A DNA stretch of 64,000 bases. Origin: Methanoregula sp. PtaB.Bin085 (GTDB lineage Archaea > Halobacteriota > Methanomicrobia > Methanomicrobiales > Methanospirillaceae). The stretch is taken from NCBI RefSeq assembly GCF_002067035.1, contig NZ_MVQB01000034.1:27314-91313 (forward strand), read 5' to 3'. The notes beneath the pieces were generated by a model. It was not told the DNA's origin. It saw only the letters and a program-made list of their open reading frames with translations, and searched no databases. Made by a program: the position numbers and the translations under genes. Within the stretch, counting starts at the first letter, position 1. Each line of letters starts with the position of its first letter. Of the stretch, positions 1-9,087 are shown piece by piece.

Positions 1-621
1 GTTGTGGGTTACGATGATAACCGTGTACTCCCGTTTCAGCAGATCGATCAGGTTCTCGATCTTCGCAGTCGCGATGGGATCGAGTGCCGAGCAGGGTTCG
101 TCCATCAGGATCACGTCAGGCTCGACGGCAAGCGTGCGGGCAATGCAGAGCCGCTGCTGCTGCCCGCCGGAGAGCCCGAGGGCTGAGTCGTCGAGCCGGT
201 CCTTCACCTCGTCCCAGAGTGCCGCGTGCCGGAGGCTCTCCTCCACGATCCGGTCCAGCGCATACCTGTCCGTGATCCCGTGGATCCTTGGCCCGTATGC
301 AACGTTCTCCCGGATTGACTTCGGGAACGGGTTGGGCTTCTGGAAGACCATGCCGACCTTTTTACGGAGAGCGACAACGTCCGTTCCCGGTGCCTGGATG
401 TCCTGCCCGTCGAACAGGATTCCGCCGGTGATCTTCACGCTGTCGATCAGGTCGTTCAGGCGGTTGAAGCACCGAAGCAGTGTGGACTTGCCGCAACCCG
501 ACGGGCCGATCAGGGCAGTGACCTTGTTTTTCGGGATTTTCATGGTAACAGACTGGAGCGCGTGTTTCCCGCCATACCAGAGGTTGAGGTCGTGTGTGGA
601 AATGATACAGTCTGATGTCAT
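1..621 (-). CDS. pstB: Phosphate ABC transporter ATP-binding protein PstB (3' end outside window)
   Basis: This is the ATPase subunit that powers phosphate import with the PstC/PstA membrane channel. The 207 codons present cover the N-terminal four fifths of a usual ~250-residue PstB. Reading from the ATG at 621, the protein shows a Walker A loop (GPSGCGKST), the Q-loop region ([11 protein letters not shown]), the ABC signature (LSGGQQQR) and Walker B (DVILMDEP), and runs off the left edge just after the switch-histidine segment (IIVTHN). The start lies two bases beyond the pstC-pstA stop codon, so the two are almost certainly one transcript. The ATG at 626 is in another frame and hits a stop at once, so 621 is the start. 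The partial status is due only to the window edge. Confidence 0.95.
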   Translation of the reverse strand, partial: MTSDCIISTHDLNLWYGGKHALQSVTMKIPKNKVTALIGPSGCGKSTLLRCFNRLNDLIDSVKITGGILFDGQDIQAPGTDVVALRKKVGMVFQKPNPFPKSIRENVAYGPRIHGITDRYALDRIVEESLRHAALWDEVKDRLDDSALGLSGGQQQRLCIARTLAVEPDVILMDEPCSALDPIATAKIENLIDLLKREYTVIIVTHN

Positions 622-622
622 G

Positions 623-2581
623 TCATACCCTCATGTTGTTCCGGAATTGCGTGCGCACGACAATTGCGACCGAGTAGAACCCGATGACGAGCAGGAGCAG
701 CACGAGCGCAGTGCCGTACTTGTTTGCAGAAGCGCCCGGCACGTTCGTTGCAAGGATAAAGAGGTGGTACGGCAGCGCCATGACCGGGTCGAAAACCGAG
801 TCCGGCAGGAACCGCGAGGAGAAGACGACCGCGGTGAACATGATGGGGGCCGTTTCCCCGGCAGCCCTCCCGATGGAGAGGATCGCGCCGGTCAGGATGC
901 CCGGGACGGCCGGCGGGAGAACCACCCGGCCGATCGTCTGCCACTGCGTTGCCCCGAGCGCAAGGCTGCCCTCGCGAAGGGACTGCGGTATGCTTTTTAA
1001 CGATTCCTCGGCGGTCCTGATAACGGTCGGCAGCACCATCAGCGCGAGGGTGACCTGCCCCGCGAGCATCGATACACCTGTGTTGAGGAACAGCACAATG
1101 AACGCAAAGCCGAAGAGGCCGAAGACGATGGAAGGCGTCCCGTTCAGCAGGTCAACCCCGGTCCGGATCAGCTGCGTCACCCGCCCTTCCCGGGTATACT
1201 CAACAAGGTACACCGCTGCCCCGATCCCGATCGGGAGCGCGATGGCGATTGCCCCGGTAACAAGATACAGGGTGCCGACGATGGCCGGGAAGATGCCGCC
1301 TTCCCGGCCGGAGTCCAGAGGGGATTGTGTCAGGAACTCCCACGACAGTGCCGGTATGCCATTGATCACGATGTCCTGCAGGATGATGACAAGGATTGCG
1401 AGAACGGTTAGCGTGGCCGCTGTGATGCCTGCAAACGCGATCTGCTGGACAGTCCTCTCCGAAAGGAACGGCCGGACCGTGAACCAGAGGAGCCCTGCCA
1501 GCAGGAGAACCGGCCCGAGCCCCCACGGCAGGAACGTGAGGGACACGAGCAGGAGCCCGAAGAGGATCATGCCGGAGATGAAGAGAATATTCTCTTTTGT
1601 TTCGAATGAGACGAAAGGCTTGCCGGCAGGGCTGCTGATCCTGCCCTCTTTGAGGTACCTGAGGATGGCAACCGCCAGGAGGTTGATGGTGAGCGTAATG
1701 ACAAGCAGGACGACCGCGACACCGAATAACGCGTTATAGTGAACGCTTCCGACCGGAACCTCGCCCATCTCGATACCGAGCGTGCCGGTCAGGGTCCGCA
1801 GAGGCGAAAGGATGTTCCAGAACGGGTCCGGGATGATTGCTGCGTTCCCGGCTACCATCATCACGGCCATGGTCTCGCCTACCGCCCGGCCGATCCCGAG
1901 GATGATAGCGGCAGCAATCCCGGAGAGGGCCGCGGGGACGATCACCCGGCTGATGGTCTGCCATGTCGTTGCACCGGTAGCAAGCGACCCTTCTTTAAAT
2001 TCCCGTGGAACGGCGCTGATCGCGTCCTCAGAAACGCTGACAATTGTGGGGAGCGCCATGATCCCGAGAAGTACCGAGGCCGCGAGCCAGGTCTCGCCCG
2101 TTGGCAGGTTGAAGACGATACGGATGAAGTCTGTTAGCACGATCAGGCCGAAGAAACCATACACGACCGACGGGATCCCGGCCAGCAGCTCAATGGCCGG
2201 CTTCAGGACCGCTTTCATGCGGGGAGACGCGAGTTCCGCGATGTAGACTGCACAGCCGATAGACAGCGGGACGGCAAAGGCCATGGCGCCGATCGTGACG
2301 AGAATCGTTCCGATGATCAGCGGGAAGATCCCGTACAACGGTTCGGCCGCGGTCGGTGCCCAGTCGGGGCCGAAAAGGAAATCCGCGACCCCGACCTCTG
2401 CGAAGATTGGCAGGCCGTCATTGACGAGAAAGAGCAGGATGAACGAAACGACAATGACGGCAAAGAAGGCTGTGAAGAAGAAGAGGGTCCTGATGGTTTT
2501 TTCCCGGAAGAGGGAAGAACCGTCTGCATGGGCCGAAACGGCTGCAGTGCCACGGTAATGGCTCATGATATTCACGATCAT
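623..2581 (-). CDS. Fused phosphate ABC transporter permease PstC-PstA
   Basis: This 652-residue protein joins both membrane subunits of the high-affinity phosphate importer, which are usually separate ~300-residue proteins. Residues about 25-315 are PstC-like, with the permease loop around 190-225 ([17 protein letters not shown]). Residues about 330-645 are PstA-like, with an equivalent loop ([17 protein letters not shown]). A hydrophobic block around 325-400 links the halves. There is no stop or frameshift between them, so this is a true single reading frame. It sits between pstS (38-base gap) and pstB (2-base gap). The start could be the ATG at 2581 or the internal ATG at 2566; neither has a well-spaced ribosome site. 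Confidence 0.93.
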   Translation of the reverse strand: MIVNIMSHYRGTAAVSAHADGSSLFREKTIRTLFFFTAFFAVIVVSFILLFLVNDGLPIFAEVGVADFLFGPDWAPTAAEPLYGIFPLIIGTILVTIGAMAFAVPLSIGCAVYIAELASPRMKAVLKPAIELLAGIPSVVYGFFGLIVLTDFIRIVFNLPTGETWLAASVLLGIMALPTIVSVSEDAISAVPREFKEGSLATGATTWQTISRVIVPAALSGIAAAIILGIGRAVGETMAVMMVAGNAAIIPDPFWNILSPLRTLTGTLGIEMGEVPVGSVHYNALFGVAVVLLVITLTINLLAVAILRYLKEGRISSPAGKPFVSFETKENILFISGMILFGLLLVSLTFLPWGLGPVLLLAGLLWFTVRPFLSERTVQQIAFAGITAATLTVLAILVIILQDIVINGIPALSWEFLTQSPLDSGREGGIFPAIVGTLYLVTGAIAIALPIGIGAAVYLVEYTREGRVTQLIRTGVDLLNGTPSIVFGLFGFAFIVLFLNTGVSMLAGQVTLALMVLPTVIRTAEESLKSIPQSLREGSLALGATQWQTIGRVVLPPAVPGILTGAILSIGRAAGETAPIMFTAVVFSSRFLPDSVFDPVMALPYHLFILATNVPGASANKYGTALVLLLLVIGFYSVAIVVRTQFRNNMRV

Positions 2582-2619
2582 TCCCCCTTTTTCACGGTTT
2601 TTTCCTGGTCTTCCCGCGA

Positions 2620-3606
2620 TCAGACGGTCACGTATCCTTCATCTGCAACGATCTTCTGGCCCTCCTCGCTCAGGATGTACCGGATGAAATCGCCGGTAAG
2701 CCCCGATGGCTGCCCGTTCGTGATAAGGTAAAGTTCCCGCGAGACCGGGTAGGTTTTGTCCTTCACGTTCGCAAGGTTTGGAGCAACGATCCTGTCTGCG
2801 TTGTACCAGATAGGCAGCGCCTTTACATCTTTGCTGACAAACCCGATGGAGACGTACCCGATAGCACCGGGAGTCTGGGCGACTGTCTGGAGCACAGCTC
2901 CGTTGGAGTTCTTCTCGAGCATCTGTTTTGTCGGGGTCTTCTTGGCAAGGAGCGTCTCATCGAAGTATGAGCGGGTGCCGGAAGCGCTGTCGCGGCCGAC
3001 TACGACAATCTGGTTATTCGTGCCAGGTACGTCGGCGCCGGAAATTTCTGTCCACTTGGTGGTCTTCCCAAGATAGATGTTCCGGATTTGCTCAAGGGTG
3101 ATATACCTGATGCTGTTGGCCGGGTTGACAACTACAGCAATGCCGTCCTGCGCAACTGGTGTGATAACAAAGGACGCGTACTTCTTCTTCTCGTCAGCCG
3201 TCACTTCGCGCGAGGACATCCCGATGTCAACGGTCTTTGCACCGATTGCCTGGATTCCCACGCCGGATCCGCCGCCCGAGACCTGAATGTCCGCATTCGC
3301 ATGTGTGGCCATATACTTGTCGGCCGCTTTCTGTACGATTGGCAGCACGGTTGTCGAGCCGCTGATCTTAATTTTCTGTCGTTGCCCGGATGAGACCGGT
3401 GTGGCGGTTGATACCGGAGCCGCAATCGTAGCGGCAGCTGCCGCCGGCGCGCCGGCTGCATCCGTAATCGTTGCGTGATCTGCCGGTGCCTTGGTGGCAG
3501 CAGGTGTGGTGTTTGTCTGCGTTGTGCAGCCGGCTGCCAGTGCGAGCATGATGACTGCAACAAGGCTTCCGGCGATAACCAGGTATCTGTTCTGCTTTCC
3601 ATTCAT
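2620..3606 (-). CDS. pstS: Phosphate-binding lipoprotein PstS
   Basis: This is the extracytoplasmic phosphate-binding protein that delivers phosphate to the Pst importer. The N-terminus has a basic stretch, a hydrophobic core and a lipobox (ALAAGC, Cys27), then a Thr/Ala/Pro-rich linker of about 50 residues typical of exported archaeal lipoproteins. The mature domain starts near ISGSTTVLPI and has the phosphate-loop elements SGSTT, GGGSGVG, and GRDSASGTR. I chose the ATG at 3606; a TTG at 3615 in frame would add three residues. It is the first gene of the pst operon and is transcribed away from phoU. The shared intergenic region carries three CTATAG boxes. Confidence 0.93.
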   Translation of the reverse strand: MNGKQNRYLVIAGSLVAVIMLALAAGCTTQTNTTPAATKAPADHATITDAAGAPAAAAATIAAPVSTATPVSSGQRQKIKISGSTTVLPIVQKAADKYMATHANADIQVSGGGSGVGIQAIGAKTVDIGMSSREVTADEKKKYASFVITPVAQDGIAVVVNPANSIRYITLEQIRNIYLGKTTKWTEISGADVPGTNNQIVVVGRDSASGTRSYFDETLLAKKTPTKQMLEKNSNGAVLQTVAQTPGAIGYVSIGFVSKDVKALPIWYNADRIVAPNLANVKDKTYPVSRELYLITNGQPSGLTGDFIRYILSEEGQKIVADEGYVTV

Positions 3607-3655
3607 GGTGTTCAATCATCCATATCGCGGGAGTGCATATACTGATTTTCGCCAT

Positions 3656-3696
3656 AAACTATAGATATCTAAATACCCTATAGAATACTATAGAGA
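3656..3696. promoter_or_regulatory. Divergent pstS/phoU control region with three CTATAG boxes
   Basis: The self-complementary hexamer CTATAG occurs at 3659-3664, 3678-3683 and 3688-3693. The last two are exactly 10 bp apart, one helical turn, and an additional palindrome (TAGATATCTA) lies at 3662-3671. The block is AT-rich and lies between divergent pstS and phoU. It may serve both as TATA-type promoter elements and as operators. A link to the AbrB-like domain of the adjacent PhoU protein is inference. Confidence 0.55.
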
Positions 3697-3737
3697 TAAA
3701 TTAATGAATATGATTGCCGATGGAGTAGTGTAGCGGT

Positions 3738-4772
3738 ATGGAAATTCGCAGGGTACAGGTAACCGGGGGGGCCTCGTTTGTCGTCACACTCCCCAAGGAA
3801 TGGGCGGAAGCGCAGAAGATCGTCAAGAACGACCCGGTAGGGCTCGTTACCCAGCCGGACGGGACGCTCCTTGTGACAAAACACCTTTCCGAAGAACCGG
3901 CACAGCGGACAAAGGAGATCGATACAACCTCCATCACGGACCCGGCATTCCTCTTCCGAATGCTCATCGGTGCCTACATCACCGGCTTTACCATTATCAG
4001 ACTCACGACAAAGGTCAGGTTCCCCCCGTTCGTCCGTACCGTTGTCCGGGACTATACGCAGATGACCATCGGGCAGGAAGTCGTGGAGGAGACAGAGACG
4101 ACCATCACCATTAAGGATCTCCTCAACCCTGCCGAGATGCCGTTTGATAACACGCTCAAGCGTATGTTTGTCATCATCAAGGCCATGCACGAGGATGCGG
4201 TGACGGCACTCGAGACCCATAACAGGTTGCTTGCAATGGACGTTATCAAGCGCGATACGGACGCCGACCGGCTTAACTGGCTGATTGCCCGGCAGACAAC
4301 CATGATCCTGCAGAATGCCTCGCTCTCGCGCAAGATGGGGATCTCCCCGCACATGGCGACGAACTACTACATGATCAGCCGGATCATCGAGCGTATCGGC
4401 GACCACGCGGTCCGGATCGCCGAGCACAGCCTCCCGATCATTGACGTTGACTTCGACCGTAAGTTCATGAGCGCGATCCGGAAGGCCGGCGCCCTTTCGC
4501 TCGAGATCTTCGACCGGAGTATCGTCTCGTTCTTCAACGCGGACATGAAGGAGGCTCACCGGAACGTGGAGTCGCTTGCCGCGCTCGAGAACATCTGCCG
4601 GGACATTAACAACATGGTGCTGAAACAGGACGCGCTCATCGCGCTCAACATCGCGTACATCTCCGAGAGTATCCGCCGGGCCGGAGAATATGCCGGGGAC
4701 ATCTCCGAGACGGTCATCAACCTGCTCGTGGACAACGAGATCGGACCGGCGCGGGGAAAGGTGCGGAAGTAA
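3738..4772 (+). CDS. phoU: PhoU-family phosphate uptake regulator with N-terminal AbrB domain
   Basis: This 344-residue protein has a SpoVT/AbrB-type DNA-binding fold at residues about 1-50 (EIRRVQVTGGASFVVTLPKEW), followed by two PhoU helical bundles, roughly 110-215 and 220-335. In the second bundle the run ERIGDHAVRIAEHS is the PhoU metal-binding signature. Bacterial PhoU is about 240 residues and lacks a DNA-binding domain; the fused archaeal type can plausibly both sense the Pst transporter and bind DNA. It is divergent from the pst operon, which supports a role in phosphate homeostasis. A GGAG lies about 15 bases before the ATG, rather far for a strong ribosome site. Confidence 0.9.
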   Translation: MEIRRVQVTGGASFVVTLPKEWAEAQKIVKNDPVGLVTQPDGTLLVTKHLSEEPAQRTKEIDTTSITDPAFLFRMLIGAYITGFTIIRLTTKVRFPPFVRTVVRDYTQMTIGQEVVEETETTITIKDLLNPAEMPFDNTLKRMFVIIKAMHEDAVTALETHNRLLAMDVIKRDTDADRLNWLIARQTTMILQNASLSRKMGISPHMATNYYMISRIIERIGDHAVRIAEHSLPIIDVDFDRKFMSAIRKAGALSLEIFDRSIVSFFNADMKEAHRNVESLAALENICRDINNMVLKQDALIALNIAYISESIRRAGEYAGDISETVINLLVDNEIGPARGKVRK

Positions 4773-4906
4773 GAGGTTTTCCGGTTCTTATACTGATTTT
4801 TTCAACCCGGTTTTTCACTAAGAATTATTACGCAGGATAACCTGTCACGAGATCAATAAACCACTCACAGGGAAAGTTCAGAGGCCCTGGTTTTTTCTAA
4901 TCGTGT

Positions 4907-5209
4907 TTACTGTTCTTCCACGGGTGCTTCATCCGGCTCGAACATCTTAAATTCCCGCAGCAGCGCCTCCCGGTATTCCTTCATCTTTCTTGTCTGGATG
5001 TAGTTGAACTGCCGGACCCGTTTCACGAGTTCGTCTGAGATCTGTTCGTCATTTGTAAGGTGAAGGCGTGCAACGTCGCGCAGAATCCAGTCGAGACGAT
5101 CGATCCCGGTCTCCTTGCCATCGATAACAATCTTCTTGATCTTTATCTGGTCCGGCGGGATACCGCCGCAGATGGTGCAGTAGACCCCGTCTTTCCCGTC
5201 GCCGTTCAT
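4907..5209 (-). CDS. Small conserved-looking protein of unknown function
   Basis: The product is 100 residues if it starts at the ATG at 5209 (MNGDGKDGVYCTICGG). The open frame runs upstream to 5311, but that extension has poor composition and no ribosome site. A single CxxC pair (Cys11 and Cys14) near the N-terminus could be half of a zinc site. The rest is predicted helical and charged, ending in an acidic tail. It is divergently arranged with the coiled-coil gene at 5350. I do not recognise the family. Codon choice matches the neighbours, so I consider it a real gene. Confidence 0.65.
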   Translation of the reverse strand: MNGDGKDGVYCTICGGIPPDQIKIKKIVIDGKETGIDRLDWILRDVARLHLTNDEQISDELVKRVRQFNYIQTRKMKEYREALLREFKMFEPDEAPVEEQ

Positions 5210-5349
5210 TGACCTGTCACGCTCCCGTGATTCATCAGTATGTCCCAGCTGTAAAAATACCTGATGGAAAGGGTTCCAAACCGGATTGCCGTGTGGGAAG
5301 TATATGAACAATGAGAACCGATCAGAAATGTGAAATCCAGTGATACATC

Positions 5350-6288
5350 ATGAGCGATAAACCGGGGCACTTTGAGAAGGGGGTCTGGGTTGAGGACAAT
5401 ACAGTCCCGGCCCAGCCGGTGAACGGCGAAGCTGTGGAGAAGAAGATATCCGAAGCGACAAAGGCAGTCATTGCATCCATCGATCACGCGAGGAACGTGA
5501 CCCACAACCTTGTTGCAACGGAAGAGGGGAAGCAGTTCGTTGAGACGACTATCAGGGATACGCGGAGCCATCTCCAGAACACCTTCGATGCGATCATGAA
5601 ACGGGCAAAGGCCGAACTGGAGCATGCAAAACCTGTCCTGGAAAAAACAAAGGCAGATCTTGACAGGAAAGTGGCTGCGATTGATACGAAGGCTATTGAA
5701 CCGGCCGTGATCAAGGCTGAAATCAGCAAAAAGGCTGCCGGGCTGAATATCAAAAGCGTTGATACCGAAGCCATTAAGGCAGAACTGGAGAAGAAGGTTG
5801 CCGAGCTGAGCAGGACAAAAGCCGAGCTTGATAAGAAGGTAGCAGAGCTGGAAGCCAAAGCGAAAGAGCCGGAAAAGATTCGGGCGGAGCTGGAAAAGAA
5901 AGTCGCTGATCTGAATAAAAAGGTTGCAGAGTTTGCGGAAAAAACCGCCGAGTCCGTGAAGGCCGGCATTGCACCCGCTACGGCCGCGGCTGAGAAGGCC
6001 CTGGTAAAAAATTCACCCGCCAAGGTTAAGTCAAAGCCAAAGGCAAAAACTGCGGCGGCAAAAAAGGCACAGCCTGCGAAGGCGAAAGCAACGTCAGCGG
6101 CACCCAGAGCAAAACCAAAGGTCGCCGCGAAGAAGGCAAAGTCCGTAAAGGCAACGGTTGCGAAGGCGAAACCGGCCAAAGCACAGTCAGCCGCAACAAA
6201 ACCGGCCCGGGCAAAGGCCAAAGCCAGCTCATCGAAAACGGCCCCGAAAAAAGTAAAATCCCCTGCAAAAAAGAAAGGAAAGAGGTAA
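5350..6288 (+). CDS. Coiled-coil protein with histone-H1-like Lys/Ala/Pro tail
   Basis: This is a 312-residue soluble protein with no signal peptide. Residues 25-115 are helical. Residues about 135-205 form a repetitive coiled coil built on the motif ELEKKVAEL, repeated several times. Residues 216-312 are almost entirely Lys, Ala, Pro, Ser and Thr, ending PAKKKGKR. The tail resembles the C-terminal domain of histone H1 and of bacterial HU/HctB-like proteins, suggesting nucleic-acid binding and chromatin bridging; this is inference from composition. A TATA-like AGTATATGAAC lies about 50 bases upstream, and a small hairpin (6345-6360) follows the stop codon. Confidence 0.75.
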   Translation: MSDKPGHFEKGVWVEDNTVPAQPVNGEAVEKKISEATKAVIASIDHARNVTHNLVATEEGKQFVETTIRDTRSHLQNTFDAIMKRAKAELEHAKPVLEKTKADLDRKVAAIDTKAIEPAVIKAEISKKAAGLNIKSVDTEAIKAELEKKVAELSRTKAELDKKVAELEAKAKEPEKIRAELEKKVADLNKKVAEFAEKTAESVKAGIAPATAAAEKALVKNSPAKVKSKPKAKTAAAKKAQPAKAKATSAAPRAKPKVAAKKAKSVKATVAKAKPAKAQSAATKPARAKAKASSSKTAPKKVKSPAKKKGKR

Positions 6289-6785
6289 TACCGTTTTTTC
6301 AGCGGTTCGCGCAGGCCGCAATTTCAATGATTTTGTCTAGGAAAAACGCTCACGGGCGTTCATACCCGAAGCATGAAAATCAGATTTTTTTCAGATATTT
6401 GCGAGGGTTTCTCAGATCTATGGCCCGGCATGGCGGGGCGATCTCTTGTTCGTAAAAACCGGTAATGAAAGCCGCCGCGGGGCGCCCTTCGGTGTGGTGG
6501 CCGTTTATCACATCCGGGGTATGGGGGCATCAGCCCCCATCAATATTCTGTTAATGTACTTTTCTTGGGAAATCATTGGATTGACGCTCTTGGGGGCTTC
6601 GCTCACGCTCAGCCCCCGCCGCTGTTGCAGCCCCCGCTTTGCGATACTCCCTCAGAAGGTTTTCGGCAATCTATGAGAAAAGGTAATTAGTCACTATCCC
6701 AACACGCCCCGTCCCCCAACGGGGGACTGGTGGGGCAAGAGGGGGGTTTTATTTCCAAAACAGGTTTTCTCCCGAGTATGATTCC
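6289..6785. other. Gene-free interval rich in inverted repeats
   Basis: No convincing gene lies here, between the convergent ends of the coiled-coil gene and a cupin gene. It holds a hairpin AACGC/GCGTT at 6345-6360 (probable terminator of the plus-strand gene), copy 1 of the dispersed repeat at 6471-6542, an inverted repeat GGGGGCT/AGCCCCC at 6592-6598 and 6611-6617, and a 17-base hairpin GTCCCCC-AAC-GGGGGAC at 6711-6727. Short frames in this interval have atypical composition and overlap the repeats, so I leave them out. Confidence 0.7.
6471..6542 (+). repeat. Dispersed double-hairpin repeat, copy 1
   Basis: This is the most divergent of three copies. It begins GCCGCCGCGG, has lost most of the GC-rich second arm found in the other copies, keeps the middle TTTATCACATCCGGGG block, and ends with the perfect hairpin ATGGGGGC-ATCA-GCCCCCAT at 6521-6540. 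The other copies are at 35338-35413 and 39376-39450, in the same orientation on the plus strand. Confidence 0.75.
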
Positions 6786-7151
6786 TCATTCCTTGATCAT
6801 CACGAGGCTCATCTTGAATTTCGTAATCGCCGAGAGCGCGTGCGGGGCGTCGGCCGGGAAGATGATGGTCTCCCCCGTTGCCATACGGAACGTGTTTCCG
6901 GCCACCCAGACCTCGCACTCGCCGTCAAGGATCGTGACCATCGCGTCAAACGGGGAGGTGTGTTCTGAGAGCCCTTCGTTTTCATCGAACGAGAAGATGG
7001 TCACGCTCCCGCACTTCCGGTTGATGACCATCCGGCTCGCAACCGTGCCCTCGGCATAGTCCACGAGACCGGCAAGGCTGATGACCTTCCCTTTCAGGTC
7101 CCCGCGCTTCTTATCCGTCGTTTCTCCAAGCCCCGGTCTGAACTCTGCCAT
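6786..7151 (-). CDS. Cupin-domain protein, first of a tandem pair
   Basis: This 121-residue protein is a single-domain cupin. The beta-barrel motifs are recognisable as EGLSEHTSPFDAMVTILDG and ETIIFPADAPHA, but the usual motif-1 pair of histidines is reduced to one (SEHTSPFD), so metal binding may differ from classical cupins. I chose the ATG at 7151, which has a GGAG eight bases upstream; GTG 7160 and ATG 7157 are alternative starts. The start region overlaps the stop of the upstream paralogue, and both are 121 residues, indicating translational coupling. The substrate is unknown. Confidence 0.82.
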   Translation of the reverse strand: MAEFRPGLGETTDKKRGDLKGKVISLAGLVDYAEGTVASRMVINRKCGSVTIFSFDENEGLSEHTSPFDAMVTILDGECEVWVAGNTFRMATGETIIFPADAPHALSAITKFKMSLVMIKE

Positions 7152-7156
7152 CGTCA

Positions 7157-7522
7157 TCACTCCCGGATCATGGTCAGTGTCATTTTGAACCGCTGCTTCG
7201 CCTTTACCGCATGCGGGATGTTCGCCGGCATGATGATCATCTCACCGGTCCTGATGGTGCAGGGTTTCCCTCCGATAGTGACCTCAGCCACCCCATCCGT
7301 GACTTCGAGCACCGCATCGAACGGGGCGGAATGCTCGGAGAGCCCCTCGCCTTCATCGAACGCGAAGAGCGTGATGGTGCCGGTCTTTTTGAAGACGATC
7401 ATCCGGCTTGCGACAGTCCCTTCCTGGTACTGGAGGAGATCGTTTGTCACGAGTACTTTACCGATAAGGTCCTCACGTTTTTTATCCTGGTTTGCCGGCG
7501 CACTGTCTTCACGGTTGGTCAT
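7157..7522 (-). CDS. Cupin-domain protein, second of a tandem pair
   Basis: This is a close paralogue of the cupin encoded immediately downstream: both share the block EGTVASRM, the segment EGLSEH(S/T)(A/S)PFDA and the ending KMxLxMI(R/K)E. It is 121 residues from the ATG at 7522; the open frame extends to 7606 but that region reads as non-coding leader. The motif EMIIMPANIPHAV corresponds to cupin motif 2. The stop overlaps the start region of the next cupin, so the two are co-translated and could form a heteromer. The role is unknown. Confidence 0.82.
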   Translation of the reverse strand: MTNREDSAPANQDKKREDLIGKVLVTNDLLQYQEGTVASRMIVFKKTGTITLFAFDEGEGLSEHSAPFDAVLEVTDGVAEVTIGGKPCTIRTGEMIIMPANIPHAVKAKQRFKMTLTMIRE

Positions 7523-7731
7523 GGTCGTTCCTGTGTTGTGGGTACGTGCAACGGGGATAAGAGGATTATCCCTACTGCCATGGTTATGCCGGCACCATGC
7601 GGGCAAGGTCTTCCCGGGCAGTGCTGTACTTTTTATCCCGAAGGTGTCGACAAGCAGGTTCAGGATGCCAGACGAGACGAATACCGGAAGTGGAAGGTTG
7701 ATACCATTTTTTCAGATGATCGCGATTGAAA

Positions 7732-8913
7732 TTAGCCGGTCACGACCGCTAGCCACACCCAGTAAATAACGATCTGGATCATCGTCACCGGCACCCCGAC
7801 CCGGGCAAACTCAAAAAAGGTCAGGGTCTCGCCCTGCTTCTCCGCGTTCTGGATGATGATCACATTACTTGCCGCCCCGAGGATTGTCAGGTTGCCGGCG
7901 ATCGTGCTCCCGGCGGCGAGTGCCATGAGTTGGGCGGTCGTGCCACCAGCCTGCAAAATCATTGGCTGGAAGAGTGCGACAAACGGGACGTTGGAGATGA
8001 ACTGGCTGATGATCACGCTCGATCCCAGGATGAACGGGACCGATGCGATGCTGCCGCTGTCCACAAACGACTGGAAAAAACCGGATTCCCAGACGCTCTC
8101 CATCAGGACGAACATCGCGGCAAAGAAGACGAGGGTCGGCCAGTCGATGGCGTGGAGGACAGAGAACCTGCGCGGGGAGAAGAGAAGGACCGGTGCTGCT
8201 GCCGCGAGCGCGATCAGCGGAAGGGAGACGGGGTTCTGGATGCCGGCAAGCGAGAAGGCGATCTTCATTACGGCGAGCAGGAAGATAATCGCAAGTGAAC
8301 ATTTCGTCAGGAAGAACAGGGAATCGTCACAAGGAACCGCCGTGTCCGGCTCCACAGCGCGTGCAGAAAATTCCTGCGGATAGAAAAGGCGCAGCGCTAT
8401 GAACGCCGCGAAGAGGCTGACAACCGTCGGGACGATAAGCCATGCTGCAAAGGTCAGGAAGGGCGATGCCATCCCGGAGTTCACCGCAACGAGCAGGTTC
8501 TGGGGATTTCCTATCGGGCTCATGACGCTGCCGGTCGTGATGGCGATTGCCAGTGAGAGGAGGAGGAGCTTCTTTGACATCTTCCATTTCGTTGCAAGGG
8601 CGAGCACGAGCGGGGTCCCGATGATGGCGATCGTGTCGTTCATCAGGATCGCGGAGAGAATGCCCATGGCAAAGAGGATTGTGAGCACGACCTGGTCCGG
8701 GTTCTTCGCCCGCGAAAATAACCGGTATGCTTCGCATGACAGGTACCCGCTGTCCACCATGGCCTCGCCGACCACGAACATGCCAAAGAGGAAGACCATT
8801 ACGTCGATATTGATTGCACGGAGGGCATCGGAAAGAGCGATCTGGCCGGTCAGCAGGACAGCAATGGCTCCCCCGAGCATGACCTGCCAGATGCGTATCG
8901 TGAACCTTCCCAC
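7732..8913 (-). CDS. ArsB/NhaD (ion transporter superfamily) membrane protein
   Basis: This is a polytopic transporter of at least 393 residues, about ten membrane segments. The conserved signatures are MNDTIAIIGTPLVLALA and the anion/sodium-transporter motif SPIGNPQNLLVA near residue 140, with a second half repeat around SNVPFVALFQP and AAGSTIAGNLTILGAASN. These place it among ArsB/NhaD/CitMHS-type transporters, but the ion cannot be told from sequence; no ars genes lie nearby. The GTG at 8913 is the first standard start, yet the frame stays open to a stop at 8982 and the skipped part (8914-8964) encodes a membrane helix, so the true start may be an unusual codon upstream. Confidence 0.85.
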   Translation of the reverse strand: MGRFTIRIWQVMLGGAIAVLLTGQIALSDALRAINIDVMVFLFGMFVVGEAMVDSGYLSCEAYRLFSRAKNPDQVVLTILFAMGILSAILMNDTIAIIGTPLVLALATKWKMSKKLLLLSLAIAITTGSVMSPIGNPQNLLVAVNSGMASPFLTFAAWLIVPTVVSLFAAFIALRLFYPQEFSARAVEPDTAVPCDDSLFFLTKCSLAIIFLLAVMKIAFSLAGIQNPVSLPLIALAAAAPVLLFSPRRFSVLHAIDWPTLVFFAAMFVLMESVWESGFFQSFVDSGSIASVPFILGSSVIISQFISNVPFVALFQPMILQAGGTTAQLMALAAGSTIAGNLTILGAASNVIIIQNAEKQGETLTFFEFARVGVPVTMIQIVIYWVWLAVVTG

Positions 8914-9019
8914 CTGCCGGACCGCGATGAGCAGGAAAACGGCGGCAAGGACAATGACTGCTATGTACGTGGATGAGGGTTATCCGTACAGGCTGATAGG
9001 TGTTGGCCCTGAACCCGGC

Positions 9020-9028
9020 TTTTATCAT
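9020..9028 (-). promoter_or_regulatory. TATA-like element upstream of the ArsB/NhaD-type gene
   Basis: On the minus strand this reads ATGATAAAA. It would place a transcription start near 8998, which leaves room for a start codon upstream of the annotated GTG at 8913. This is a position-based inference. Confidence 0.35.
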
Positions 9029-9087
9029 ACAGGAAATGGAATCGTCTGACCACCAGCCTGAAATATTCCCGGGAAAAAACCGGCATC

